Shown here in pieces: positions 37,359 to 46,300 of a stretch of DNA of 64,000 bases; positions within the stretch are counted from its first letter, which is position 1, and each line of letters opens with the position of its first letter. This DNA comes from Lacibacter cauensis (GTDB lineage Bacteria > Bacteroidota > Bacteroidia > Chitinophagales > Chitinophagaceae): assembly GCF_007830055.1 (NCBI RefSeq), contig NZ_VLLE01000003.1, positions 372,001 through 436,000 of the forward strand. Reading direction: 5' to 3'. The notes beneath the pieces were generated by a model. That model was not told the origin of the DNA and searched no databases. It worked only from the letters and a program-made list of their open reading frames with translations. The translations under genes and the position numbers were made by a program.

Positions 37359-38786
37359 ATGATTACTAAAATGTCGAATTACAGATGGAGTATCGTGGCA
37401 CTCCTGTTTGTAGCAACTACCATTAACTACCTCGACAGACAGGTGTTGTCCTTAACCTGGGATGAATTCATCAAACCGGAATTTCACTGGGATGAAAACC
37501 ACTACGGTACCATCACTTCGATATTTTCTATTGTATATGCCGTTTCTATGCTGTTCGCCGGCAGATTTATCGATTGGATGGGTACGAAGAAAGGGTTTCT
37601 TTGGGCAATTGGTATATGGTCTGTTGGTGCTTGTATACATGCTTTGTGCGGAGTTGTAACCGAGCAATATGTGGGCTTGCATACAGCTGCGGAATTGATG
37701 CAGGCAGTTGGCGATACTGCAGTCATTATTTCTACGGTAAGCATGTATGCGTTTATTGTGGCCCGTATCATTTTGGCCATTGGCGAAGCGGGTAACTTTC
37801 CTGCCGCTATTAAAGTAACTGCAGAATATTTTCCGAAAAAAGACCGGGCCTTCGCTACCAGTATTTTCAACGCAGGTGCATCGGTTGGTGCCTTGTTGGC
37901 TCCATTGAGTATTCCGCCATTGGCCAAAGCCACTAGTTGGGAAATGGCCTTCATCATCATTGGTGCATTGGGCTTTGTGTGGATGGCTTTTTGGTTATTC
38001 ATGTATAAAAAGCCGGAAGAGCACCCAAAAGTTAATGCGAAAGAACTGGAATACATTCTTTCTGACAGAGATGAAAATGGTGAAGCGGAAAAAGCAGAAG
38101 ATCCCAACAAAAAGAAAGTAACACTTGCAGATTGTTTCAAGTACAAGCAAACATGGTCGTTTGCTGTTGGTAAGTTTATGACGGATGGTGTATGGTGGTT
38201 CTTCCTTTTCTGGACACCATCGTATCTCAATACACAGTTTGGCATTAAAACATCGCAGGGGTTGGGTATTGCATTGGTATTTACGCTCTATGCTATTACG
38301 ATGTTATCGATTTTTGGCGGTAAGCTGCCTTCAATTATCATTCACAAAACAGGACGTGATCCATACGCTGCACGTATGAGAGCCATGCTCATTTTTGCTT
38401 TCATACCGTTGCTTGTATTGCTGGCACAACCGTTGGGCACCATTTCGCCCTGGTTGCCGGTTATTATGATCGGTTTGGGAGGTGCGGCGCACCAGTCCTG
38501 GTCGGCCAATATCTTTTCTACCGTGGGCGATATGTTTCCAAAATCGGCTATCGCTACCGTTACCGGTATTGGTGGTATGGCTGGCGGACTTGGTTCTATG
38601 CTGCTGCAAAAATCTGCCGGTAAGCTCTTTGTATATGCCGGTGAAACGAACATGCAGTTTTTGGGATTTGAGGGTAAACCAGCCGGTTATTTTATCATTT
38701 TCTGCTTTTGTGCTGTGGCTTATCTCATCGGTTGGGTTATCATGAAGAGCCTCGTACCAAAGTATAAGCTCATTACAGATATGTAA
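37359..38786 (+). CDS. exuT: ExuT-like hexuronate MFS transporter
   Basis: The ATG at 37359 is preferred over the TTG 6 nt upstream; ATG 37371 is also possible. The 475-residue inner-membrane protein has the two six-helix halves of the ACS-family anion:cation symporters. It begins with WSIVALLFVATTINYLDRQV, a signature of ExuT/GarP members, and has a long cytoplasmic loop around residue 220-255 (charged, EKAEDPNKKKVTLAD) and FFLFWTPSYLNTQFGIK. It imports galacturonate or related hexuronates from the periplasm for UxaC/KduI. An insertion of about 40 residues between helices 3 and 4 is longer than usual. Confidence 0.9.
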   Translation: MITKMSNYRWSIVALLFVATTINYLDRQVLSLTWDEFIKPEFHWDENHYGTITSIFSIVYAVSMLFAGRFIDWMGTKKGFLWAIGIWSVGACIHALCGVVTEQYVGLHTAAELMQAVGDTAVIISTVSMYAFIVARIILAIGEAGNFPAAIKVTAEYFPKKDRAFATSIFNAGASVGALLAPLSIPPLAKATSWEMAFIIIGALGFVWMAFWLFMYKKPEEHPKVNAKELEYILSDRDENGEAEKAEDPNKKKVTLADCFKYKQTWSFAVGKFMTDGVWWFFLFWTPSYLNTQFGIKTSQGLGIALVFTLYAITMLSIFGGKLPSIIIHKTGRDPYAARMRAMLIFAFIPLLVLLAQPLGTISPWLPVIMIGLGGAAHQSWSANIFSTVGDMFPKSAIATVTGIGGMAGGLGSMLLQKSAGKLFVYAGETNMQFLGFEGKPAGYFIIFCFCAVAYLIGWVIMKSLVPKYKLITDM

Positions 38787-38810
38787 GCTAAAAGATATAC
38801 GCAAGAATGT

Positions 38811-38860
38811 AAGGTTGCCAGCTTGTAATCCTGTTGAAGGATGAGGTTGGCAACTTTTTT
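38811..38860 (+). terminator. Terminator after the pectin locus (nested hairpins plus T-run)
   Basis: The outer stem GTTGCCA (38814-38820) pairs with TGGCAAC (38848-38854) and is followed by seven T. Inside the loop a second stem forms (ATCCT/AGGAT). It closes the uronate operon. Confidence 0.8.
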
Positions 38861-38929
38861 TAGGCCTCTGTTCACTCCACAAATACACTGCAAAGTGAGT
38901 TTGTTCTTTTACATTCTAAAGAACAAACA

Positions 38930-39367
38930 ATGCAACAGCTTTCATTTCCTTTCAGCAACAAATGTTATTTCAGTATTTGCGAAGGCAACCGCAGTTATGC
39001 ACCTGTTGAGGCAGAAGAAGCAGTTACTGCAGCCGAAATTTACCAGTCGCTTAACTACCGAAGTCGGCACCAGTTTCGTAAACCACTGGTATTGCATTTC
39101 CCGGGTGTTGATCAGCAAAGTGCGGTTTGGTTCGGCTATAGTTTTGATGTGGAAGTGATTTTAGTAGATGCAACAGGCACCATCAGCAAAACATTTGTAA
39201 TGCCGAAACGCAGAGAGGGTGATGCCTTGTTTGTACAATTCTTTATCGATTGTGCGTATGCTGTTCTTGTGCCCGTTGGTTTCTGTAAAAAATGGAACAT
39301 CCGTGAACAACAGCATGCAGTAAAGCTTACTTCTTTTGCATTTCTGCAAAAACAAAAAATCAGTTAA
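38930..39367 (+). CDS. DUF192-like small protein
   Basis: A 145-residue protein of uncertain role, without a signal peptide. The central part (FDVEVILVDATGTISKTFVM) and C-terminal part (FFIDCAYAVLVPVGFCKKWN, then IREQQHAVKLTSF) resemble the beta-strand order of DUF192 proteins, in which a 'deduced Asp-x-Gly' strand is followed by a cysteine- or alanine-rich strand and a Gly-x-His segment. The match is partial, so the assignment is tentative. The stop codon overlaps the following nuclease start (TAATG). A 9-bp hairpin (38901-38909 with 38918-38926) lies just upstream of the ATG. Confidence 0.6.
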   Translation: MQQLSFPFSNKCYFSICEGNRSYAPVEAEEAVTAAEIYQSLNYRSRHQFRKPLVLHFPGVDQQSAVWFGYSFDVEVILVDATGTISKTFVMPKRREGDALFVQFFIDCAYAVLVPVGFCKKWNIREQQHAVKLTSFAFLQKQKIS

Positions 39368-39870
39368 TGCGTTTGTGTTGCATGAAGTACAGCACACTTT
39401 CTTGTATTGCAGTGATTTTATTTTTGTTGCCGTTGCTGGCCTTAACACCTCCATCTTATACACTTAAAGGAAAAGCTGTTCGTATTGTTGATGGTGATAC
39501 GTTTGATCTGCTGGTTGATAAAACTACGCACCGCATTCGTTTAGCCGGTATTGATGCACCGGAGAAAAGTCAGGATTTCGGCACCGCATCTAAACAACTG
39601 CTGGGTACATTGTGTGCAGGTGAAGTGCTTACTGTTGTTGTAACCGATACCGATCGGAACAAACGTAAAATTGCAGAAGTGTATACAGCAAATAAAAGAT
39701 GGGTCAACAAAGAAATGATTGCAAAAGGAATGGCCTGGCATTTTGTAAAATACTCGAAGAATAAAGAACTGGCAGCAGCAGAACAGCTGGCACGAAAACA
39801 AAAAATCGGTTTATGGAGTTTAAGCAATCCCGTTGCGCCATGGGAGTGGAGGAAGAAGCGTCGTGTCTGA
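39367..39870 (+). CDS. Thermonuclease (SNase)-family secreted nuclease
   Basis: The 167-residue protein (ATG 39367, with ATG 39382 as alternative) has an N-terminal hydrophobic export segment (SCIAVILFLLPLLAL) and an SNase OB-fold. Catalytic regions: VRIVDGDTFDLL (calcium-binding Asp), IRLAGIDAPEKSQ (Arg and Asp), then KRKIAEVYTANKRWVNKEMI. The C-terminal segment ARKQKIGLWSLSNPVAPWEW is the usual tail. It should degrade nucleic acids in the periplasm or outside the cell. Its start overlaps the stop of the DUF192-like gene by 1 nt, so the two are co-translated. Confidence 0.9.
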   Translation: MRLCCMKYSTLSCIAVILFLLPLLALTPPSYTLKGKAVRIVDGDTFDLLVDKTTHRIRLAGIDAPEKSQDFGTASKQLLGTLCAGEVLTVVVTDTDRNKRKIAEVYTANKRWVNKEMIAKGMAWHFVKYSKNKELAAAEQLARKQKIGLWSLSNPVAPWEWRKKRRV

Positions 39871-39939
39871 CGTCTCGAAAAGCGTCTGACACATGAAAAT
39901 GCGAATACGAATATTGTTAACTGTAAGTGCTGTGCAATT

Positions 39940-40956
39940 TCAATAATATCCCATCGCTTTCTGTAGTTCTTCTTTCATACGTTTTTTCAGCGATGCAGGT
40001 TTTACTACTTTCATTTCGTTGCAAATACTCAACAGTTGATGAATAAACTCTTCCGTTACTGTTACTTCCAGCTCAACGGTTAATTGATCCTTTGCATCTT
40101 TGATGATTTTTTGGGTATGATGCATGGGGCTTACCTGCAACATACGTGAAGCAGGACCATACACTTCCAGCACCACTTTCTCTTTCGGCTTCGGTCCTTC
40201 CATAATACCGGTGGAGTATTTAAAAAAATCATCTGCATTAAATTCCCGGCGGTATTTAAATGCTTTTGTACCCTTGTCCATACCTGTAATCCGGTCGAGG
40301 GCATAGGTTGTAAAGTTGTTGTGTTTGTTCGTCCAACCAATTAAGTACCATTTATTGCGTACCTCTTTTAACAGGTAAGGCTCCAGCTCGTGTGTACGGG
40401 TTTCGTTTTTATAAATATTGAAGTAAGTAAATGTAATCGGCAACCGGTTTACAATGGCTTCGTACAATGGTTTAATCCAGTCTTTCCCTTTTTGTGTAAC
40501 CGGTTTTTCAAATTGTACATATTGGTTAATGGATGGATCTTCCAGGTTTGCCGAAAGTGAAAGACGGGTGTTGATTTTTTCTATTGCTTCTTTCAGGTTT
40601 TCAAACAACGGTACATCCGCAAATAAACTGAGTGTATGTGCTGCACTGCGCAGTGCTTCACTTTCCTCTTCGTTCAAACCCACTGCATCAATACTGTAAT
40701 GTTCGTCTTCGTAGTAATAACCTTTGTGCAGACGATGATATTTGATGGGGGCGAAGTAACCCAGCCCCGCATCATCCCGCATGGCAATAATATCTTTTTC
40801 AATGGTTGATAAAGAAAGATCATCGGCCATATCGCCATACAACTCTTCCATACAGCGCTGACGAATGAACTCTTTGCTGGGGTATTTATGCTGCCGGTTA
40901 CGCAGGCAACGATCAATGATGCGGTAACGAATAGCGGCACTTTTATTTACAGGCAT
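39940..40956 (-). CDS. WYL-domain transcriptional regulator
   Basis: A 338-residue regulator. An N-terminal winged-helix HTH (residues 1-75; RYRIIDRCLRNRQHKYPS, then LSLSTIEKDIIAMRDDAG) is followed by a WYL domain (about 140-240) containing KEVRNKWYLIGW, FTTYALDRITGM and a C-terminal WCX-like extension (residues 250-338). WYL proteins sense small ligands or nucleic acid fragments and usually regulate nearby or defence genes; no defence gene lies near. A candidate promoter with -33 TTTG and 19-nt spacing sits 4 nt from its start codon, so its mRNA may be leaderless. Confidence 0.9.
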   Translation of the reverse strand: MPVNKSAAIRYRIIDRCLRNRQHKYPSKEFIRQRCMEELYGDMADDLSLSTIEKDIIAMRDDAGLGYFAPIKYHRLHKGYYYEDEHYSIDAVGLNEEESEALRSAAHTLSLFADVPLFENLKEAIEKINTRLSLSANLEDPSINQYVQFEKPVTQKGKDWIKPLYEAIVNRLPITFTYFNIYKNETRTHELEPYLLKEVRNKWYLIGWTNKHNNFTTYALDRITGMDKGTKAFKYRREFNADDFFKYSTGIMEGPKPKEKVVLEVYGPASRMLQVSPMHHTQKIIKDAKDQLTVELEVTVTEEFIHQLLSICNEMKVVKPASLKKRMKEELQKAMGYY

Positions 40957-40960
40957 GTTA

Positions 40961-40991
40961 CAAAGTTGCAGGAAGGAGTATGATTTTCAAA
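40961..40991 (-). promoter_or_regulatory. Putative promoter of the WYL gene, box 4 nt from ATG
   Basis: On the minus strand TTTG (40988-40991) is followed after 19 nt by CAACTTTG (40961-40968), one mismatch from TAnnTTTG, then TAAC and the ATG. The geometry matches the Bacteroidota consensus, but the transcription start would fall at or near the start codon. Confidence 0.6.
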
Positions 40992-41074
40992 AACTGCTTC
41001 TATGTAAATGCCTGCTTCCATTTAATAAGGTAGCTTTTTATTTACGTAGAAAAAAAATCACGCAAAGCCCGGCA

Positions 41075-43717
41075 TCAATTGCGGGTGCCTGTTGGCCATT
41101 CAAACGTTAAGCTTTCGTTCTCTTTTATGATAACAGCAGCTTTGAGTTCTTTAACCAGCGCTTTTCCAAGCGTAATTTTTTTCAATTCTATATTTCCATA
41201 TTTCACGGAAAGATTTGCCTGGTAACCTTTGTCTGTCTTTACAATCGTGCACATACCCCAGGCACTCCCGTTTGACCAAAAATAGTTACCGGCTGTATTA
41301 GTGAAACTGATCGATTTATCAACAGCCGAAAAATGAAAGCCGCTCTGTTGAATGATGCCTGCCCAGGAAGCCATTGCTCTGGCATAGTGATGACCGCATT
41401 CTCCTTCATTGAATGGATTTCTTTTTTGGCCATCGTAACGATCACGAATATTCTTCACCACATCAAGACCTTCCTGTTGCATCCCCTCGTACATCATACC
41501 AATAGCTGCTGTGTATTCAAATCCGGTCATTACCTCAGACCAGTAGGGGAACGGAATTGCAGGACGACCCCCTTTGGGCCAACTGGCCATCAGTAATGCC
41601 TTTTCCTCACCCATTGCAAAGGAGCGCATATTGTTGAAGTGTTCGAACATCGTTTCCCGCTTATTATATTTCAGGATGCTCTGCAAAGTGGTCTTGATAT
41701 GTTCCTCCTTAACCAGGTAACCCAGTCCCAAAATGTGGGCCATGTATTGCCCTACCAACTGATCGACTAAACAGCCTGACCCCAACTGATAATCGGGATT
41801 ATCAATTTGCTTGGTACCCATTCCTGCCATTTGTCCTTTCGGAATAGAAGCTTTACTTACAGGTGGTTGAATTTTTTGAATATAGTATTCTCCGTTAAAC
41901 AGGTGCTCATCTGTCCACTTAGAACCACTTTGAAACAGCGTTCTGCATTTTTTTGCAAAAGCGGCATCCTTCAAATAGGTCGCCATTTCTTCACCTGCTC
42001 TTAATGCTCCGAGATACCACAGTTGCATTTGCGGATTCGGGCCAAAATATTCAACATCCATGGTGTTGTGCTGAACGCCTTCCATCACTCCATCTTGGTT
42101 TCCATCCCAGCCGTTTTCGATCCATGCATACGACAAGGCTGTTTTAATTTTCGGCCAATGTTTCATCAGAAAGTCTTTATCACCGGAGAGCTGCCATTCA
42201 CGATAAAATTTCATAATGGTTCCCATTTGTCCATCTGCAGCTGCTACATTAATGCCGGAACCGGCTTCTACCAATGGAAGATTAGTTCTAAAACCCATAT
42301 GCCCGCTTTCTCTCATAGCGTAATTAAATTCAACCTCACGCATTGTTTTGGCTAAACTATTAAACAGGTAAGGCGTGGCTTGTTCGTAATTCCAAACATG
42401 CGTACAAGAGCCTTTGCAGGAACCAAATCTGTCCATCACACCTTCCCATCCAAACATTTTTCCGTCTTCTGTGCGAAATACAGTTTGTGAACGTAGGGTG
42501 CTTAAATTGAATAAAGCAGCTTCTTTAATGACATCCGGATAACTGCTGCTCATCAAAGCATTTACAAATTCAATTGTTTTCTGTGTTAAGATTGGCAACC
42601 GGTCAACTTCCTTTTCCATTACATTCCATGCATCTGCATATTGTGTGCTGTAGTAGTTGCCAACGTTTGATTTTGACCATGCAAACCGGTTAGGAAAATG
42701 CCATGTTAAATAAAAGGTGAATGTTTTTTTCTCCCCGGCCTTGAGCGTTTTTGAAACAGCAAGTGAAGCCATAGGGTCTTGGTCAATCAATTTCGTTTTT
42801 TCAGTCAGCATTCCATCTGCAGAGAAATCATCCCAAAAGTCGAGCAAGGCATTTCCCCATTCATTTTGCGCAGAGCTTGTTCTGTAACTAACTTTTTCAT
42901 TTTCTTCAATCGGTGTAGTAAGTGCCATTGTTCCCCAGGCAGGAGATGCTTTATCAACGCCATCTGAGTACATATAAATGCCCGAATAATTATTACCGGA
43001 GCGATATACATTTTTGTTTTCTTTTGCGCCCGTTGGAATATAATCACCTTTCCAGTCTGATGTATATTCACTGCCGTCTTTACCAATAAAATTCCGGATG
43101 TTTCCTGATATGGATATCTCAACGGTTTCATTGCTGATGTTCTCCACCTCATATTTGATGATGGCAACTGGAATTCCTGAAGCATCTGCATTGCCTGGTA
43201 TAAAAGGATTGTAAGCAAGCAGTTTAATGTTAACCGGCATTGTGCCGTCTGATAAGGTTACGATACCAAAAGGATAGGTCGATTCAAAAGAAGCATTTCT
43301 GAACCGGGGCAATCCATGATGATTAACAGAACGGCCTTCGTAATGTTGGTAATCGGCAAAATGTATCGGGCCTAACAGCGCTTTTGACCTTGGAGCTTCA
43401 TCCTTCTTTTTTGTATAGATCGAAAAAAAAGGGGCGTCGTTACCGGTGGTTACTGTACTGTAATTTTTGGCGGGCACATTCATAATCTCCCAGTCTCTGA
43501 ATTCTCCACTTCCCCCCAGTGATACTGTTCCCGTACCAATGCCACCTATTGGCATGGCAATACGGTAAAGATGCTCCTTATCATATTTTTTTAAAACTGT
43601 TATGCCCTCACTCAGTGGTTTGTGTTGGGCTTTTACACGAACCGGTAAACCAACTAGTAAAAGCAATAAAATTTTGATCAGGTTTTGGATTGGGGGCAAG
43701 CAAATTTTATTTGTCAT
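41075..43717 (-). CDS. GH116 beta-glucosidase/xylosidase-type glycoside hydrolase
   Basis: An 880-residue secreted protein with a signal peptide (LLLLLVGLPVRVKAQ). The N-terminal beta-sandwich (about 30-420) has MPIGGIGTGTVSLGGSGEF, and the C-terminal (alpha/alpha)6 barrel has the nucleophile in NTMDVEYFGPNP and the acid/base Asp in GSGCLVDQLVGQYMAH. These match the GH116 signatures. The family hydrolyses beta-glucosides, beta-xylosides or glucosylceramides; the substrate here is unknown. It is 81 nt downstream of the RbsD/FucU-like lipoprotein gene, and both are on the minus strand and likely expressed together, suggesting release of a sugar whose anomer is then adjusted. Confidence 0.9.
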   Translation of the reverse strand: MTNKICLPPIQNLIKILLLLLVGLPVRVKAQHKPLSEGITVLKKYDKEHLYRIAMPIGGIGTGTVSLGGSGEFRDWEIMNVPAKNYSTVTTGNDAPFFSIYTKKKDEAPRSKALLGPIHFADYQHYEGRSVNHHGLPRFRNASFESTYPFGIVTLSDGTMPVNIKLLAYNPFIPGNADASGIPVAIIKYEVENISNETVEISISGNIRNFIGKDGSEYTSDWKGDYIPTGAKENKNVYRSGNNYSGIYMYSDGVDKASPAWGTMALTTPIEENEKVSYRTSSAQNEWGNALLDFWDDFSADGMLTEKTKLIDQDPMASLAVSKTLKAGEKKTFTFYLTWHFPNRFAWSKSNVGNYYSTQYADAWNVMEKEVDRLPILTQKTIEFVNALMSSSYPDVIKEAALFNLSTLRSQTVFRTEDGKMFGWEGVMDRFGSCKGSCTHVWNYEQATPYLFNSLAKTMREVEFNYAMRESGHMGFRTNLPLVEAGSGINVAAADGQMGTIMKFYREWQLSGDKDFLMKHWPKIKTALSYAWIENGWDGNQDGVMEGVQHNTMDVEYFGPNPQMQLWYLGALRAGEEMATYLKDAAFAKKCRTLFQSGSKWTDEHLFNGEYYIQKIQPPVSKASIPKGQMAGMGTKQIDNPDYQLGSGCLVDQLVGQYMAHILGLGYLVKEEHIKTTLQSILKYNKRETMFEHFNNMRSFAMGEEKALLMASWPKGGRPAIPFPYWSEVMTGFEYTAAIGMMYEGMQQEGLDVVKNIRDRYDGQKRNPFNEGECGHHYARAMASWAGIIQQSGFHFSAVDKSISFTNTAGNYFWSNGSAWGMCTIVKTDKGYQANLSVKYGNIELKKITLGKALVKELKAAVIIKENESLTFEWPTGTRN

Positions 43718-43798
43718 TTTCTGCAGTTATTTAGTACGTAAGTCAAAGTAGCTTTTCGTGTTTCACCAGGGTCTGAATATGTAGGGGCATTAGGTTGC

Positions 43799-44371
43799 TT
43801 ACTTGGTAATTAATTTTGTTCTTAAGTTTTTTTTTGCTTCTGCATTCCAATAACCGCATTCTAACTGAAAGAAAACGGACGTATAAGGTAATGCCAAATC
43901 TGTTTTTATGATGAGTACATTAAACAGTTTTGCAGCTGCATCCAGTTCATGAATGATATCCTCATGCAGCATGCTTCTAACTGGCTTACCTTGCAATAGT
44001 TTATTAAGCTTCGTTCGATAGGCTTCGATACCAGCAGCGTCATTCTCAGGAACAAATGCCATTTCTTTATCGATAATAATGTTCGCATCTACATGTTTCG
44101 CTTTTTCAATTAACTGTAAAACAAACGCAACAGCTTCTGTCTGATCGGCATCAATTTTTATTGTTTTAATGGCTGGATTACTTTGTTGTGGGTAAGCGGC
44201 GTCTGCAATCACGATCCAATTTCGATGACCATATAAATTTAATGTGCTCTCAATCTCGGATTTCCAATCCTTTGTTTCTGACGTTACCATCGTTTTTTGT
44301 TGTTTGTTGTGTGGCGTTGAACAGGATAAGCATGCACTCAACAGTAAAATAAGTGTTACTCTGGTCCTCAT
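43799..44371 (-). CDS. Lipoprotein with RbsD/FucU-like domain
   Basis: A 190-residue protein with an N-terminal lipobox (LSAC, Cys14; a second Cys at 17). From about residue 45 the RbsD/FucU fold is visible: LYGHRNWIVIADAAYP (catalytic His and Asp region), AVAFVLQLIEKAKHVDA, and LPYTSVFFQLECGYWN. RbsD/FucU proteins are cytoplasmic sugar mutarotases that speed anomer interconversion; this copy appears to be exported and anchored, which is unusual. It precedes the GH116 gene on the same strand, so a role in handling sugar released outside the cytoplasm is plausible but inferred. Confidence 0.8.
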   Translation of the reverse strand: MRTRVTLILLLSACLSCSTPHNKQQKTMVTSETKDWKSEIESTLNLYGHRNWIVIADAAYPQQSNPAIKTIKIDADQTEAVAFVLQLIEKAKHVDANIIIDKEMAFVPENDAAGIEAYRTKLNKLLQGKPVRSMLHEDIIHELDAAAKLFNVLIIKTDLALPYTSVFFQLECGYWNAEAKKNLRTKLITK

Positions 44372-44510
44372 AATTTCATCTTTTATATAGCTTCAATTAA
44401 GTTCCGCTTGTTTTGGCTGAATTTACAAGTAATAGACCGTTTATGTTTTCTGCTGCAGGATTTTGACATGCCAGTACCCCACATTTGATTTGAAAGTTCC
44501 CTATATGCAC

Positions 44511-44542
44511 AAAAAAAACAGTTGTGAAATAATCCACAACTG
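44511..44542 (-). terminator. Terminator downstream of tRNA-Asn
   Basis: On the minus strand an 8-bp stem (CAGTTGTG with CACAACTG, 44519-44526 and 44535-44542) is followed by eight T (44511-44518). It ends the tRNA-Asn transcript. Confidence 0.85.
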
Positions 44543-44554
44543 CTTAACTTTTTG

Positions 44555-44628
44555 CTCCCCCTTCAGGACTTGAACCTGAGACCCTCTGATTAACAGTCAG
44601 ATGCTCTAACCAACTGAGCTAAGGAGGA
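44555..44628 (-). tRNA. tRNA-Asn (anticodon GTT)
   Basis: 74-nt cloverleaf on the minus strand. The acceptor stem TCCTCCT pairs with AGGGGGA (one G-T pair), the D-arm TAGCTCAGTTGG is present, the anticodon loop CTGTTAA carries GTT, and the T-arm TCAGGTTCAAGTCCTGA is normal. The CCA tail is not encoded. A -7 box (TATTTTTG, 44650-44657) lies upstream. Confidence 0.97.
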
Positions 44629-44649
44629 ATACTTTCCCTTTCGGGGATG

Positions 44650-44657
44650 CAAAAATA
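44650..44657 (-). promoter_or_regulatory. -7 box for tRNA-Asn
   Basis: TATTTTTG on the minus strand fits TAnnTTTG and ends 21 nt before the mature tRNA 5' end. I did not find a matching TTTG -33 box at the usual spacing. Confidence 0.55.
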
Positions 44658-44698
44658 GGGGAATTTGGTTTTTTGTTTGTTATTCGGACAAACTTTTT

Positions 44699-45061
44699 TT
44701 ATTTAAAAAAGCTGAAAAAAGAATTTTCTTCCAGGCCTATATAAAGACCGTCTTCTCTTTTTTCAACCGGATAGGTTTTAAGGTAGTATCCTTCGCCGCT
44801 AACATTACGTCCGTTGCTTACATTAAACTTGTAGCGGTGCAGCGGACAAACAATATTGCCCAATGCATCCAGAAACCCGTCGGCCATATGGCCACCGGCA
44901 TGGGGGCATTTATGTGCGCAGGCATAAACCTCTTGGTTATGTTGTGCAATACAAATGGTTTTACCTTTTACTTCTATTTCGCAGAGTTTGTTGTCAGTCC
45001 ACGGAAAATCATGAAGGCCTTCTGCAATTTTATGCCAGGTATATTTTTTTTCGGCAGGCAT
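44699..45061 (-). CDS. Small Rieske [2Fe-2S] ferredoxin-type protein
   Basis: The start is taken at ATG 45061, overlapping the hflX stop by one base (TAATG); the longer reading back to 45181 would run inside hflX. The 120-residue protein binds a Rieske cluster through Cys48 and His50 (ACAHKCPHAGG) and Cys72 and His75 (IVCPLHRYKF). It resembles the small subunit or ferredoxin component of nitrite reductase/dioxygenase systems (NirD-like). No partner oxidase is nearby, and its role is open. Translational coupling to hflX is suggested by the overlap, perhaps only by chance. Confidence 0.9.
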   Translation of the reverse strand: MPAEKKYTWHKIAEGLHDFPWTDNKLCEIEVKGKTICIAQHNQEVYACAHKCPHAGGHMADGFLDALGNIVCPLHRYKFNVSNGRNVSGEGYYLKTYPVEKREDGLYIGLEENSFFSFFK

Positions 45062-46251
45062 TAATACAAGTATTCTGTTTTGTACGGATAACGGATTTTG
45101 TAAAGCTGGCGTACACTTTCCAGAATTTGTGTACGCAGTTCGTTGAGGTTGCGCTTTTCGGTTGCAGATACAAACACACATTGTCCTTGTGTGTCGTTTT
45201 CCCAGCGTTCTTTCAGCTCCTGCAAAATGGTTTCTTTTATTTCATCTTCCAGCCATTCGTCGAAATGAGATTTTTCATACAGATCCATTTTGTTGAAAAT
45301 GGTGATAACCGGTTTGTCGTGGCATTTCAGATCCTGCAGCGTTTTATTTACAACCGCCATATGGTCTTCGTACTGTGGATGCGAAATATCTACCACATGC
45401 AGCAGTACATCGCTTTCACGCACTTCGTCGAGGGTACTTTTAAAACTCTCCACCAAATGGTGCGGCAGTTTGCGGATGAACCCGACCGTATCGCTTAACA
45501 GGAAAGGCGTGTTTTCAAACACCACTTTACTTGTGGTTGTATCGAGCGTAGCAAACAGTTTATTTTCTGCAAACACATCACGCTTACTTAAAATATTCAT
45601 GAGTGTGCTTTTGCCCACGTTGGTATAACCCACCAATGCCACACGAATAAATTCGCCTCTGTCTTTTCGTTGGGTGAAAGCCTGCTTATCAATTTCGGCC
45701 AAACGTTTACGGAGCAACGCAATTTTATCTTTTACAATACGACGGTCGGTTTCAATTTCTGTTTCACCAGGGCCTCTTGTACCTACGCCACCACCTTGCC
45801 GCTCAAGGTGTTTCCACATCCCTTTCAGCCTTGGTAAAATGTATTGATACTGCGCCAGCTCAACCTGTGTTTTGGCCTGTGCCGTTTTAGCACGGCGTGC
45901 AAAAATATCGAGGATCAGATCGCTTCGGTCGATGGTATAAATACCGAGCTCCTTTTCAATATTCATAATTTGTGCGCCTGTAAGCTCATCGTCAAAAATG
46001 ACCAGTGTAATATTGCGCTCCTGCACATAGGTTTTAATTTCCTGCAACTTACCCTTACCCACAAAGGTTTTACTATCGGGGTGAGAGAGTTTTTGCATAA
46101 ACCGTTTTACGGTAATTGCTCCTGCTGTTTCGGCTAAAAAAGCAAGTTCATCCAGGTACTCTTCTACCTGCAGGTCCGTTTGTCCTTTTTGAACCACGCC
46201 AACAATTACGGCACGTTCTTCTTTCTGTATCTCCTGTTTACGATCAATCAC
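45061..46251 (-). CDS. hflX: Ribosome-associated GTPase HflX
   Basis: A 396-residue GTPase that splits or rescues stalled ribosomes. The start is a GTG at 46251. N-terminal domain to about 150, then the glycine-rich RQGGGVGTRGPGETE (151-165), P-loop VGYTNVGKST (207-216), switch II region LSDTVGFIRKLPHHLVESF and NKMD-type specificity motif (IFNKMDLYE). The family is universal in bacteria. A -7 box (TACCTTTG, 46272-46279) lies 20 nt upstream of the start. The downstream Rieske gene overlaps its stop by one base. Confidence 0.95.
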   Translation of the reverse strand: MIDRKQEIQKEERAVIVGVVQKGQTDLQVEEYLDELAFLAETAGAITVKRFMQKLSHPDSKTFVGKGKLQEIKTYVQERNITLVIFDDELTGAQIMNIEKELGIYTIDRSDLILDIFARRAKTAQAKTQVELAQYQYILPRLKGMWKHLERQGGGVGTRGPGETEIETDRRIVKDKIALLRKRLAEIDKQAFTQRKDRGEFIRVALVGYTNVGKSTLMNILSKRDVFAENKLFATLDTTTSKVVFENTPFLLSDTVGFIRKLPHHLVESFKSTLDEVRESDVLLHVVDISHPQYEDHMAVVNKTLQDLKCHDKPVITIFNKMDLYEKSHFDEWLEDEIKETILQELKERWENDTQGQCVFVSATEKRNLNELRTQILESVRQLYKIRYPYKTEYLY

Positions 46252-46271
46252 GTTGTATAAAATTCAGTGGG

Positions 46272-46279
46272 CAAAGGTA
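46272..46279 (-). promoter_or_regulatory. -7 box for hflX
   Basis: TACCTTTG on the minus strand is an exact TAnnTTTG. It lies 20 nt before the GTG start of hflX, so a short leader of roughly 15 nt is expected. Confidence 0.6.
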
Positions 46280-46300
46280 ACTAAGTTGGCGGGTATGGCT

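Noticed and set aside
37502-38245. 247-residue open frame on the minus strand inside the MFS gene
   Set aside because: It lies entirely opposite a clear transporter gene, has no recognisable domain, and its composition follows codon use of the opposite strand.
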